In this document: positions 23,801 to 35,600 of the stretch, in pieces
How the letters are laid out: each line of letters starts with the position of its first letter
How positions within the stretch are numbered: position 1 is the first letter of the stretch
DNA from: Klebsormidium nitens
Taxonomy: Eukaryota > Streptophyta > Klebsormidiophyceae > Klebsormidiales > Klebsormidiaceae
Assembly: GCA_000708835.1 (NCBI GenBank)
Contig: DF237317.1
Coordinates: forward strand, 1 to 64,000
DNA: 64,000 nucleotides
Reading direction: 5' to 3'
The notes under the pieces: generated by a model
What the model saw: only the letters and a program-made list of their open reading frames with translations
The model's database searches: none
Told to the model about the DNA's origin: nothing
Program-made: the position numbers and the translations under genes

Positions 23801-26800
23801 CACACATGTGCCAACGCAATCTTCGTCTTGTTTGCAGGGATTGGGGCGACCACATCCGCGTCGTGAACTACGTGTATGACGACAGCCTGACGTCCCGCTA
23901 CCAGCCGTCCCCTCTGCTGCAGCGCTTCCTGGACGCGGGTCCGCCTCCTGTGTACATCGGCTTTGGCAGCATGAAGCTCGACCACACGGATGACGTCATG
24001 GATACTCTTATCACGGCAGTCCGCGCCGCAGGTGGGGCCCGGCGCGAGCAAGAGTCGCTCCAAAGCTTCTGAGCTTGCGTCCTCTGTTTGTCCGATCTAG
24101 TTCGGTGTGCTGCGGCCCAACTCGAGAGCGCCGCAGCACTTGCTGGAGTGTAGGGTGCGGTACAAAGTAGCATCTGCGATGTCGAAGCGGCCTTGAAAAT
24201 GCACAGTAACGGGGGTCTTGACGTTTCTCTTCACATTGAATCGACAAGAGAGACATAGTCAGAGTACACGCCACCCGCGTTATCTGCCTCGTGTGGCTCG
24301 TCCGCTGCTACGTTTGCCAGTTCGACTCAGCAGGAGCAGTCTTAACCTTTACGTGGTGTGTGTTATGTGCGGGGAATGATGAAAAGAAGTATGTCAAAAC
24401 ACCGTTACAAGGATTAGCGCAAAGACGAACCCTTTCTGGGTGCGCAGGCGTGCGCGCGGTGATTCACAAGCGCGGCTGGGCGGACGACGTGGACGCGCTG
24501 CAGAAGCGGTTGGCCGCCTTCGGGACGCACCGGCGGGGGCCGCGGAGGGGCATGGATGCGCGCAAGGACAGGTGCGCAGGACCGCTGCCGGGTCCGACTA
24601 TTCAGTTGGCTGTCTGTGTGGGAAAAGGGTGAATCAATCACAGATGGCATCGTCGGTGTGACGTAACGGCTAACATAGGTCAAAGGTCTGGGAATGTGGC
24701 GTCATTAAGTTGCTCCTCGAAATCTGCTCCTCGAAGCAATCAATCTGGTGCAAAGTCCAGTTGTCGGGGTCGCCCTTACCAGAAGGAAAGAACCCGGTAT
24801 TCAAACCGAGTTTGAAACAGTAGCTTGTTTTAGCGTCAACGCACGCTCGTCAATTTGGTCAAGGATACGAAGTTGCAAGGTTCTGAGTGTTCACAGTTCA
24901 GTGAAGACTCGTGCAATAAGTCGAGGCGGCAGCAATTGAACAAATATGGTAGGGTGTGAAATGCGAATCTTTTCCAGAGACAGCACCAACGAGCCCTGGC
25001 ACACATGAGTTGCCCGGACGAGTCCATTGCCGGGCGAGTTGACGTCTTATCTCACATGCACAGAAAGATCCTCGTCAGATCGCGAAGCTTCCGCTGCCAC
25101 CACTCTACTCACTCACTTCGCTGCATTTCAACATCTTGCTTGAAACACGCCACCCTTCCGCTTGCCTTCTTTCATTCCGGCTCTCCGCAGTGGTTTGTCC
25201 TGACCTCCGCCCGCTTATTTCAGATCCGCGTCGATGGACTCGGCCGATGGCGGCCTCCGCGGGCGGCGCGCGAGCGGTTCGTTTGTGAGCGACGACATTC
25301 TGGTGTACGAGGAGGAGGTCCCGCACGGCTGGTTGTTTCCCCGCTGCCAGGCGGTCGTCACGCACGGCGGCGCCGGCACAGTCGGGGCGGCCCTGCGCGC
25401 GGGCAAGCCCGTCATGGTCGTGCCCTTCTGGGGCGACCAGTTCCTGTGGTAAGGGCCGGGGCAGGTCGCCAGACAGATAATCCTGCCAGGCCCGAATCGT
25501 GCATCTAGATCGAGCGGTTTTCCTTGTTTATTGCTAGTTCAGTCGTCAAGTTGCTGCTTCAAGAAGAGCGATCTGGACGTCGAGCCAGACTTCCTCTAAT
25601 GCTGGATACGACGTTATCATCTGACAAAAGTATTTCGGCGCCTCTTCGTGTTACGCATCAGCACTTTCTCTGCCGTCTGTCCAGTCGCTTAGCCGCTTGT
25701 TTCTCGGTCACGCGAAGCGGGCGTTGCCTTCTTGCCTTGATCTTTTGTCATTTTTGTCCAACCCTTCATCTCGATTCGCTGCTTGGAGCTTTCTGACCGT
25801 TCATCTTCGATCTTTCAGGGGCCAGCTCGTGGCGGCTGCGGGCGTGGGGCCTTCTGCGGTCCCTGTGAGCAAATTGACGGAAGGTAAGCATGCCACTCGC
25901 TTGCCAGTACAGCCCCTGTTTCTGCTGGTGGCGCGAGGTGCAGCGGACCATTTTGAGCACAAGACTTCCTCACGCAGACTGCGACAGCATAGAAGAATTT
26001 GTTCAAGCAGTATTCTGCAGGGAGCATGCTTATTACTTTCTGGTCCTCCATTTTGCGTCTTTTGGGTCGACCTGTCGTCCGGTCGCTACTTTTAGTCTCT
26101 CAACCGGGACACTTGATGCGGAGCAATTGACACGTTATCCTTCTCGAGTGTCTCCAGATGCGCTTGCGAACGGTCTCGAGGCGATGTCCCGCGACGACGT
26201 GGTGCGGGCCGCAGCGCGGTTGGGGGAGCGGATCAATAGGTGGGTCGACTTTGGAGCGCTGCGTTTTAGGCAGAGAATATCTTGCTGGCGGATGAAGCGG
26301 CGCAAGCATCAGCCTTGCTTGTCGCAGCCAGAAAGTTTACTGCGAAGTTCTGTCCATTATTCCGCAACTGTGTCGATGCGTACCCTCTGCCAAATGCCTT
26401 CTCCCGTGTGAATGTAACTCCCTCCGTTCGCAAATGATGGGGCCATCGGAAAGCCTCGCTTACTCATTTTGATTCCCTGGGTTCTGTCAGCCCTTCAAAG
26501 GTCTTCTTATCGACTGTCCGCACAAGCGATAATGCGGGTCAGTTCTTGCATATGTCACATCATCAGTTTAATGACGGCGCTTCTCCTTCAATGTCATCGC
26601 AAGCGCCATACCAAGATGGTCCCGGCCTGCTCGCATCCCACGTCAGCTAACAGAGCCCGCTCTCCGCATACAGTCGCGAGAACGGGGTGCTGGCGGCCGC
26701 GGAGCACATCCAGTCGTCGCTGCCCCTGGAGGCGCTGCGCTGCGACGCATGCGGGGAGCGCTCCGCGCGCGCGTGGGCCTGCCACAAGCTGCAGAAACTG

Positions 26801-27492
26801 TGCCCCACCTGCCTGCAGGCACGTTTCGTGCACCGCACCACTTTGTTTCGACTAGTCCTCCTAGATCTGCCAGTCGTCTTCCGTTGCCATTTCGTGCTCG
26901 CTCTCGCAGTGACTTATCTCTAACTGCCGCGCGCAGTGAAATAAAGATGAGGTTGTGGGAAAGATTGTTTTGCGCCGGGCCCAGAGGCACGTGCCCCAAT
27001 GACTATCATCAGCACAAAGCGCAGTTTTCTGACTGTTAGTGTCTACGAATGCTATCTGAGTGCGTACGAGAGCCGACTCGATCGCTGATGTCCCCCAGAT
27101 CATTACCGTACATTCGTCAGCTCGTGAAGCTCCTCGGTCCCGCCTTTTGGATTGCGGTTGCTTGTTCTGAGTCTGCTTGCGGCGGCATTCTGCCGCTCCC
27201 CCTACAACTCCCCGTCACGTACACGAGTTGACGTGTCACTCTCCGTTATCAGGACCTGGCGCGCGGTGCCTTGAAGCCCCCCGAGGTGCTGCCGTACGTC
27301 CCCCTGGAGTGGCGCCTCAGCCGTCCCCGGGGGGACTGCTGCGGCATGTGCCCCGAGAAAGTGTTCACACCAGAGCAAATGCGCGAGGCGGGCTGGCGGT
27401 CCAGCACGGCAGGTCAGTGGCGGTGTGAATGCGGGCAGCGGGTCACGGTCGCAGTGGGAAGCAGTTTGAAATCTCCCAGATTGTTTGATTAA
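20889..27492 (+). CDS. UGT80: Sterol 3-beta-glucosyltransferase (UGT80-like) with Cys-rich tail
   Basis: The enzyme moves glucose from UDP-glucose to the 3-hydroxyl of membrane sterols. Ten exons join in phase into 933 residues: 20889-21762, 22155-22821, 23274-23459, 23838-24031, 24448-24571, 25224-25448, 25819-25883, 26158-26239, 26674-26818 and 27253-27492. About 230 disordered residues precede [20 protein letters not shown], the N-terminal GT28 motif. The C-terminal donor site has VYIGFGSM, then [20 protein letters not shown], then [20 protein letters not shown] and GDQ. There is no PH/GRAM domain. A Ser-rich insert of about 120 residues splits the N-domain. Intron 3 is GC-AG. The intron after 26818 is either GC-AG or starts at 26828. 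A cysteine-rich tail follows the helix that normally ends the family. The final exon could instead splice at about 27412 to a last exon ending at 27952. Confidence 0.9.
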
Positions 27493-29654
27493 GGTTGCCT
27501 TTTAAGGACAAGATTAGGACGGTCCCTTGCTTGTCGATTGTGAGTGTCCTGCGAGGTCGAATGTGAGTGTCATGCGAGGACAAAACCGGTCCCAAAGATG
27601 AGAGCGAGTCCAAGTCCGAGTTCCGACTGTTTGGCGGTTGGGGGACCAGAGTCCATGCTTGGCTATGATTCTTTGTTCCAGACAAAGATCCAGCTTTACA
27701 GGCCTCAGTTGTTACGCATTTGCGGTTTGTGTAGGCTGGTCAAGCGAAAGGCGTGGTTGATGCTGAGGGAGCTCTTTCTCTCTGATCATGCCATTGGGGT
27801 CGTGGTTCGCTCTGTATCATGCTGTCTCTCTGGTTATCGCCGTTTTGACGCCATGTTTGGTTGCTGCAGTTCGACGGGTGGTGGGCGCATTCCGCTTTCC
27901 GCAGGGGGACGAGAGTGCAGCGAGGAGAGAGAGCCCAGCTGGCGGCAGCTAACAGCTGCTGTGTCGCGGACCATGCACGCGTATAGAACCGAAATGTTGA
28001 TAAATGTTGTCACGCAACTCACAACACTTTTGCGCGTGAACAGATCCACCGATTCAACAAATAGTACGGGTTGAAAGTAGTATTTGGAGAGCGGAGGCCT
28101 GCCTTGTGCAGAATCAGTTGCATAATAGCAACTGGCCGGCTCGCAGCCAATCTACTATGAGCTCTTAAGAGCGTGATATGGATGATACAGGTGGCAAATG
28201 CTAAGATCCGAATATATGAAACGGGTGCTTCTACAATGTTTCGATTGACGTGCTATTCGCACATGGTGCACTTTCCTGTTCGCTACTTTTAAGAAGTCAT
28301 CGCTCAGTTATATCAATGATCAATGTCAACAACGTGGTTCGGTGACGTCAACGAAGGCATACGAGGCCCCAGGGGGTAATTTTTTGCACATTTGTTCTAC
28401 AGCTTGCCAGCTCCTTGAAGACAATGTCGCATTGCGGAAACATTAGAGGTGGGAGCATGTACGTAGCTCGATGCATGTTTCCTTGAGCCTGCTCATGATA
28501 TGTGCACATCCTCCACAATGGCGGACTCTGTCCGAATTGCAGATTGCGTTGATTATGGATATGATCCATTGCAAGGCCGGAGATAGGCTGACTGATGGAC
28601 CAGCTTTAAGTTAACTGCAGATCAGGATTTATTATGTACGATCTAAACTGAGCTCCTGTTAGTACGCATATATTTCCAATCACTCTATTACATTGACCCA
28701 TGCACACATTGTTTTGTGGTAGACATAGATATGCCGCATGCATTCCTTGGAGAGCGATGCACTGATCAACAGCTCCTGATTCGCTCTCAAACCTTGCACC
28801 ATGCACCATACCATGTGCGGCCCATGCATGGTTCCGAAGTAGCATACAAATTGGGACAAACCAATTAGCCCTTCGGGGATGAGTCAGATCCACCAGTGAG
28901 CAACACAATATTTGTACCTTAAACAACTTGTTTAAGATGATGCTTGGCAGGCATTATCACCCCCCGCTTCACGAACTTCTAGGCAAAGTTCGGAAACAAT
29001 CTGTGAAGTGGCGTAACCCTTGCATGCGACTAAAAACCTTGATTCAGTGTAAACTAGAGTTGACTCTTTGCCTGTTCATCAGCAGAGTTCTATCGTCGAC
29101 CAATCTAGCTCGGGGGTATCGCCCGACGACTGCAACATGGTAGAAATGGAGAAGTCCTTGTGATGTTGCACCTTGCCGGAAAAGAGCTGACCGTTGGGTT
29201 GTAGATGAACAATCTCTGAAAGCGCCTGCGCCGCAGCAGCTCTTCGACAATTGTCGAAAGCTGTCCTGTAGATGCATGTTTGACCAGAACGAGACTAAAT
29301 GAAGGTAGTAGGATTCAAACGTACGTTCTGGCGGACGAGTTCTGGTCAAATGTGCTCTCTGCCCTCTCTGGGACGCCATGCTTGTTCCCTGCAAAACGTG
29401 ACGATGTGTCAACAAAGTATATACGTTCCCTCTAACCGATCACCCCGAAGAGCCAAACCGAATTCCCAGTACTACTCGTTGGCCAGTCTCATGCAACCAT
29501 CTGGATTTTTGTGTCCAAGAAAGCCGGAACAGTCATCACGGTATTGGACGTGACATTTACCTGAGAAGTAGAAGCTTGTCCTCGTGCAAGACCTCCTTCA
29601 ACAGTAACTGGCGCCACAACTGCCCAAGCTCCACCGTAGAATGCTTCGAGCCGC
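27493..29654. other. 2.2-kb convergent 3' spacer
   Basis: The first part may hold an alternative last exon of the UGT80 gene (acceptor near 27869, stop at 27950-27952). The rest, up to the WDR83 stop, shows only short frames without domains, such as 28606-28926 on the minus strand. I see no repeat, RNA gene or transposon. Confidence 0.5.
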
Positions 29655-32252
29655 TCATGTGGTCCACACTTTGGCAGTCCCATCCACAGAACATGTCAGC
29701 AGACAGGGCTGGGCCGTGTGAAATGCGAGGCCGGTCACCTGCAGACAGGGGGACAGATTGACTCGTCAATCAAGAGCCAGAACCATGTTTTGACAGTGCA
29801 TTCGCAAGCGAGCAAGCGCCGGAGTGGGCACCCCAACTGACGTACTCGAAAAGGTGACAATAACCGCACAGATCGCCGAAGTAACACTTTAGAGCAGATT
29901 TTTGTCCGGAAAGCAGCCTGGGCTCGGTGTGACCATACCGTGCCAGCGTGTGCCTGGAAGGCGGTCCTGGTGGCCTCCTCGACGAGGTCCCAGCAGAAGA
30001 CTTGGCCGTCTTCGGAGCCGCTCAGCACGACCGCGTCATCGTTGCTGAAGCAGCTGCCCAGCTTGTACGACTGCACAGCAGAAAACAACCTGAAGTTGAA
30101 GCCCTAACACAGCCCAAGCGCCAAATATTTATTCAGTGACGTGGATACAAGGAGCAAGGAATGACCGGATCGGAAGCCTGCAGTGTGGATATTCAGCAGA
30201 TGGAGCTACTAGCCTGTTGCCCAAGTGCGGATCAGTCTGGGTTTGTCCACATGAGCTCGTGCTGATGCAGGAGCGTAGGATGACAATAAAAAGGCATCAT
30301 GTCCGCATGAGCTCAGGTTCGTAGGCAAAAACAGGTCAATCTCATTCTGACAGACGGTGGACAAGAGACTTGTTGACCAAGATCAGCAGCCACGACAAAG
30401 ATGACGAAGTAAAAACATGACAAACCCTCAGCTTGGCAATCCTAAGACCTTCTAGCTTCAACAACTACGCAGCGGGCAGAATCGAAGTGCTGACCTTGTT
30501 TGTGTGCCCGCGGTACTCGTTGAGAACATCCCCCAAGGCCCTGCACGCATGACGAGGCAATGAAATGAGAACCAAGGAGAAAATCAGCCTCTCATAGTGT
30601 TTTTGTTGGAAACACCACCGCAGAACCCAGCGGTGGGGCAGCCACCAGGACTTGCGGTGATTGTCTTACCTGTCAATCAAGCGGAGGGTGCTGTCCAGGC
30701 AGCCTGCCAGGATGCAGTTGCCATCGTTAGAAAGGCTGATGCAAGTCACGGGCTGGCCCAGGTGGTCGCTCGTCACCCTGCACAGCCCACGCGCACTGTC
30801 AGCACAGGGGCGTTTGGAAGGGCATCAATGGCAAAGACTTCCCTGCAACAAACAACGACCAAGCAAAACGCCAAGACAATGCAACTTTCAGCAAACGTGT
30901 TGATTAGCGAGCGACTTGGCAAGAAGAGTCTGATGAAGCTGCATGTTGACACACGCAATAGCTGGCGCACGAAGCTACTTAGTATGCATCAAGAAATGTT
31001 GACAATCAGTAAAAGAGAGGGGCCACATGGAACTCCGTCGACATGCTTGACCTTTGCTAGCGCAGTGGGTAAGGAACCAGGAAGATGGGGCAGATGACCA
31101 CCAGCTGGACCAGATAATGGCTTACCTGCCATGCCGGATATCAAAGGTGCGCACCGTTCCATCGACGCTGCCACCCACGATCTCGGATTTGGTCAAAGCA
31201 ATGGAGGTCACGCTGTCGCTGAAGTGCTCCAAGGACTGTGAAGAAAGACAAAACGGCTAGGGGTAATCATTTCCTCTCAAGTTCTTCCATTTGTTGCACT
31301 TCCTGACTGTTTGCAACTCTCTCAAGCAAGGAGATAAAGCAGCAGTAAGCAAGAAATATGCAGCAAGCACAGACTCACGTCCAATGCTGACCTGTATGGC
31401 ATTAGCGCTCTGCGACCTGCAATCCCAAACTCGAATACTGCGGTCGTAGCCCGCCGACACGACCACCGACGATTCATCATTGAAACAGACGGCATTCACC
31501 TGCACAGCAGCGGGAAAGCCAGAACAGAAGAAACAATTAGCACCACTTTCCTCACGACCTGCTCTTGTTCTTTAAATTCAGCAATTAGAAGGAGCATCTA
31601 CTTGGTCCCCACTGGTTGACATTCATGAAAGGTGCCGAGCAGGAGGCGCACCTCGCTGTCATGGCCCCTGAATCGCCGGATGATCCTCCCCGTGGAAACA
31701 TCCCACAGGAAGACTTGCTTATCGCCTCCGCAGGACGCCAACCTCCCATTGTCACTGCAAGTAGAGATGGTGTGACTTTCTAAACTGCAACAAGCAGGCA
31801 GCATAACTCTCAAACTTTCCCTCAATGAAGGCCCAACAGATGCGTACTCACCACATATTTGCAGCGGGAACCGATGACTTATGGACCAGCAAGGCAAAGA
31901 GCTGGGAGACACGCATAGCTTGCTCAAATGTTGTTCTTCCAAGTCATTGTGTTCTGCAGTTCATGCCCATTGTCAATATAAGTTATAGCCCAAAAGCAAG
32001 GCAGAAAAGCGTGGCGTACCTTGCTGCTGCCACGTCTCGCACCTCGTGTCCATGGCCAAGGTATGACTTTATTGCTAACCCTTTGTGAGGGTTCCAAAGC
32101 CTAATCGATCGATCCTTGCCGGTGGTAAGGCAATACTTCCCATCATAGTTGAAGCGCACCGACAAGACAGCCCCCTCATGCCCCTTGAGAGTTGCCGCTT
32201 CCTTTGTCGGAATGTTTGTAAAGCTAGCGGCGGTCATGGCCGCATCTCCCAT
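29655..32252 (-). CDS. WDR83: WD-repeat protein WDR83 (MORG1)
   Basis: WDR83/MORG1 is a seven-bladed propeller that scaffolds MAP-kinase signalling in animals and is found with the spliceosome. Eight exons join in phase into 307 residues, close to the family's 315: 32252-32020, 31754-31652, 31499-31392, 31235-31126, 30777-30670, 30540-30495, 30070-29939 and 29738-29655. The blades include LKGHEGAVLSVRFNYDGKYC, then DRSIRLWNP, then DNGRLASCGGDKQVFLWDVS and TGRIIRRFRGHDSEVNAVCF. Later ones are DRSIRVWD, DGTVRTFDIRHG, DSTLRLID, RGHTNKSYKLG, DGQVFCWDL and DGTAKVWTT at the C-terminus. The IIRRFRGH block and the alternation of blades are specific to the MORG1 branch. The ATG at 32252 gives the typical short leader ending in PTKEAATLKGH. 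It is divergent from the TMEM8-like gene, 353 bases away. Confidence 0.93.
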
Positions 32253-32605
32253 CCTTCATGCCGTTCAGATGTGGATCATATCAAGAGCGATTGGCAATCT
32301 CTGAAAAGTTTCTCAGACTCAAAGGCAAAGCAATGCATTCAAGTTGACTTGCAGTGCAAGCACCTGGAGCGGGTCGAAAGAGGTACCGGAGCTACGGGTA
32401 TGGTACCAGGCTCTTATAGGTAATAGGTCTTCTGGTACCCACCTGGATAGACACGTGACCCATAGAAGCCTTTTGATTGGCTTTGAGCTCCGGCCCATGA
32501 TCCTGTGGCGCTTGTATGTAATGGATTAGGGTTTGAGGCTGCACAGTCTGATGAGCAGGACCTGTATATGTATTAACGTTTGGGAAGGCGAACTCTGCAG
32601 GAGCC
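32253..32605. promoter_or_regulatory. Compact bidirectional promoter region
   Basis: Only 353 bases separate the start codons of WDR83 (-) and the TMEM8-like gene (+), the shortest divergent interval in the window. It contains several GGTACC/GGTAC words between about 32380 and 32442 and a TATA-like word (GTATATGTATT) about 45 bases before the plus-strand ATG. Function is inferred from position. Confidence 0.5.
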
Positions 32606-35600
32606 ATGCTCAATTCCACCAAGTTCTCCGCTGCAATGGCGTCAGGTTGTACGACCTATCTGGCAGCAGCTTTTCTGGTGGTGGTGTCTAGGGTAGTTGC
32701 CGCCTCGCTTGGTCCCTCTCCTGCTGGAGCTATGGCAGCCAGCTCGTTGCAAGCACATGGAGCGGAGCAGGCTTTGCCTGAGCAAGCAATAGCTGAGAGT
32801 CTGGATGCCACTTGGCCCCAGGTGGAGGCCCAGAGCTGGCCCGATTGCGTTGTGGGGCCTGACAACTACAAGTACATCTTCCTAGGTATGAAAGCCGATG
32901 CTAATCTTACTGGCAGTAGGAGCTGGCTTTGGGCGCACATAGAGATCACGAAAGTTTCCGTGCAATGTGTGGTACAAGTATGATTCAGGGACGTTTTAGT
33001 GTCGGCTAGTTGGGCTGCATATTGAAGTGGGTATTGCATTCTCCGACGTCACGAAGTGTGCGCTGTACTCTTGCAGGGGCTGTGCCTGGGGGCACCAAGG
33101 AACTGCACATTGACCTGAGGAAGCAGTGGGATGGGGTAAGCAGGCCTAGTCTGCCACCTGGCAGTATTCTAATGAGGCACTGGCACCCCTGGGCAATCAC
33201 CTGGAGTGCAATGCCAGAGTGGTGGAGTGTGACACCACTTATTAAAGACTCCGTCTAGAGTCGATTGACAACCCCCCATTAGCCCCGCCGCTCCCTGCAT
33301 CACCTGACAAAGTCCAAAACCTCGAATCAGCTTGAATAATCACTGGTGCAGGCTCATTGGAATGTGGCGCCAGCAGCGTCAGCATCAACCTGCACAGATC
33401 AAAGATGACTATTGTCTGCATCTTGCAGGAGTCAGGGCCCATGCTTTGCCTACGCCGAGGAGGCCCCCCTCTCCCATCGAATACAACATGTGAGCCATTG
33501 CATGATGCTGTCAAGACATCGTTTGCAGTGAGGCCTTCACACTCTGCTGCGACGTTATGATGGGCACACGGTGTGGTTCATGTAAAGCTCCAACTGGGCG
33601 ATTTTATTGACATCTCTCGACAAGAAGTCAGCTCTTGTTTGTTCGTCTGATGAGGACGTTGAGTTTTCTCATGGTATGAAAGATGAAGAAACCTTTGTGG
33701 ATCAGATCGTACCCTCAGATAGCCAGTACGTCGTCAAAAGTCTGGGCTTGACAGTGAGCTACTTCGTGGCCAGATTGGCCAACATCTGTCCTTACACGCT
33801 CTGGTTGGGAAGGACAGCCCCATCATCGCCTCTTTCCAAACAGCTCCCCATCCAATGCAGGGCTGTCTCTCTCGGGAGCGGCTACTGCGGCTGGCTGGGC
33901 GGTCAACAGCAGCTTTGTAGGCGCGTGCGGCCCCTTCGTTGCAGACATGCACCTTGCCCTGTCTGAGGCGCACGTCCTAGAAGGGCCCTGGTGGCTGGCC
34001 CTCTTCACGGACCCATCCGAGACGCGCTTCCAGTCCAAGATGGTGAGGACCTGGATGGCGAACTTTTCTGCATCCCCATAAGTCACGAAGCCCTCCCGTA
34101 TCTTGTCTAGAATTGTTAGCGACAATCTCATCTCACAGGTTTCCAGGACAACACACCAGTAGTATGCTTGTCAATGAGCCCCAATTGCGATGCTCTGAAA
34201 AGTCGCTACTTACCTCTTTGATCCCTTCGCTATTATAGATCCAGCGGGGGCCCGTGTATCCCTTCTCCCTCAATGTCACCATCGCTGGGTGCGGCAGCGG
34301 GGAGCAATGTCAGCAGAACAAATTGGGTTCTCTTCAGGCTGGCGGGGGCCTTGACTCAGATGCCACAGCTTCCCAGGCACCACTTCGGCTGGCGAGCAGT
34401 CCCCCCTCCTTCGTTGAGGCCATGTTGCAAAACGGGCAGACGCTCTTGTCCACTCTGGAGTCCACTCTCCCCTGGTCAAATCCGGCGCCTTCGGCGAGAA
34501 GCGATCCCACCGCCGCTGCCCCAGCAGCCACCTCAGCCGAGTGTTACTCTGCAAACCAGTCGTTCCCCTTGTATGTCCCTTCCCCCGCCACTCTCAACCT
34601 CTCTCTCCGCCTGCTGCAAAGCCCGGACGGAAGCCCGTTACCCAACTTCAGCGCTCAGCTAAGGTGGGGTGCCACTCCCGTTGTCCCCAGCATGGGGGCC
34701 CCAGTTCCGGACGGGCAGATCAGCATCCCGTCTGCGGGCCTCCTGGAAGCGCAGGTGCCGAACGCGCGGGCCGGGTGGTGGTACCTGCGGATCGTTTCTG
34801 AGAACGCCACTGGTGATGGGCGGTTCTGTGTGGAGTCGTGGCAATGGGAAGCAATCGGCTGTGAAGAAGGGCGGGCCGGGGAGCGGTGCGCGTGGCCAGT
34901 GACCAGGCTCGGGGTAAGGCCAGCCGGACCTCCTAATGCTTCCTGGTAAGAAGGGGACCCAGTCGACGAAGGTGGATCTTTGCTGTGAGTTGCTCCTTGC
35001 CAGGCTTTCCAATCTTCCAGAGCATCGGGGTTATGCTCGTGGCTCCTTGCTATCCACCTGTCTGCGGAGACTCGAAGGCCCCCCCAATACAGAAGGTGGG
35101 GTATCATTTGATTGTGGCCAAGTTCGCACCGTTTGGCGGTGCAAATAGAAAGACTTGTGTTCTGGCTCACATCTTCGACGGTCGGCCCGACTCTGTGCTT
35201 TTCCGTGTGTCCGTGCAGCGGGTCCTCACCAGCCCCAGCTTCAGTGCGCTGTATCGTCCCACCAGCTGGGCAGACACAGCGGGAGGCTGGTTCACCGTTC
35301 ACATGTCCCCGCCGCTAGCCGCCATCAGCCAACGTGCAGTGCAGATTCGTCTGATCAACGCCGAGTCACCGAGTAGCAGCCTAGTAGCGAGTGGGCGGTG
35401 GGCGTATCTGTCATTTCCGATCTCGGACGTTTCGGCAGGTCAAACCCTCGCCGTAGAGGCACGCTGGTCTAAAGACTCGAGCCCCTCGGGACGAGTGCAC
35501 TTGTTCTCGAAACTAGGCGCCGCTCCGACGGCGGACGACTTCGACTTCGCAACCTCGTTCAACGGGTCCACGAAAGCCTCGAAGAAAGTTGGGGTGGGGC

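Noticed and set aside
28606-28926. A 106-residue minus-strand frame.
   Set aside because: Its composition, rich in Cys, His and Met, and its isolation in a spacer suggest chance.
33357-33560. A longer TMEM8-like exon starting at the acceptor near 33352.
   Set aside because: It would need a different phase from the preceding exon. The acceptor at 33427-33428 fits phase 0 and leads on to the next exon without conflict.
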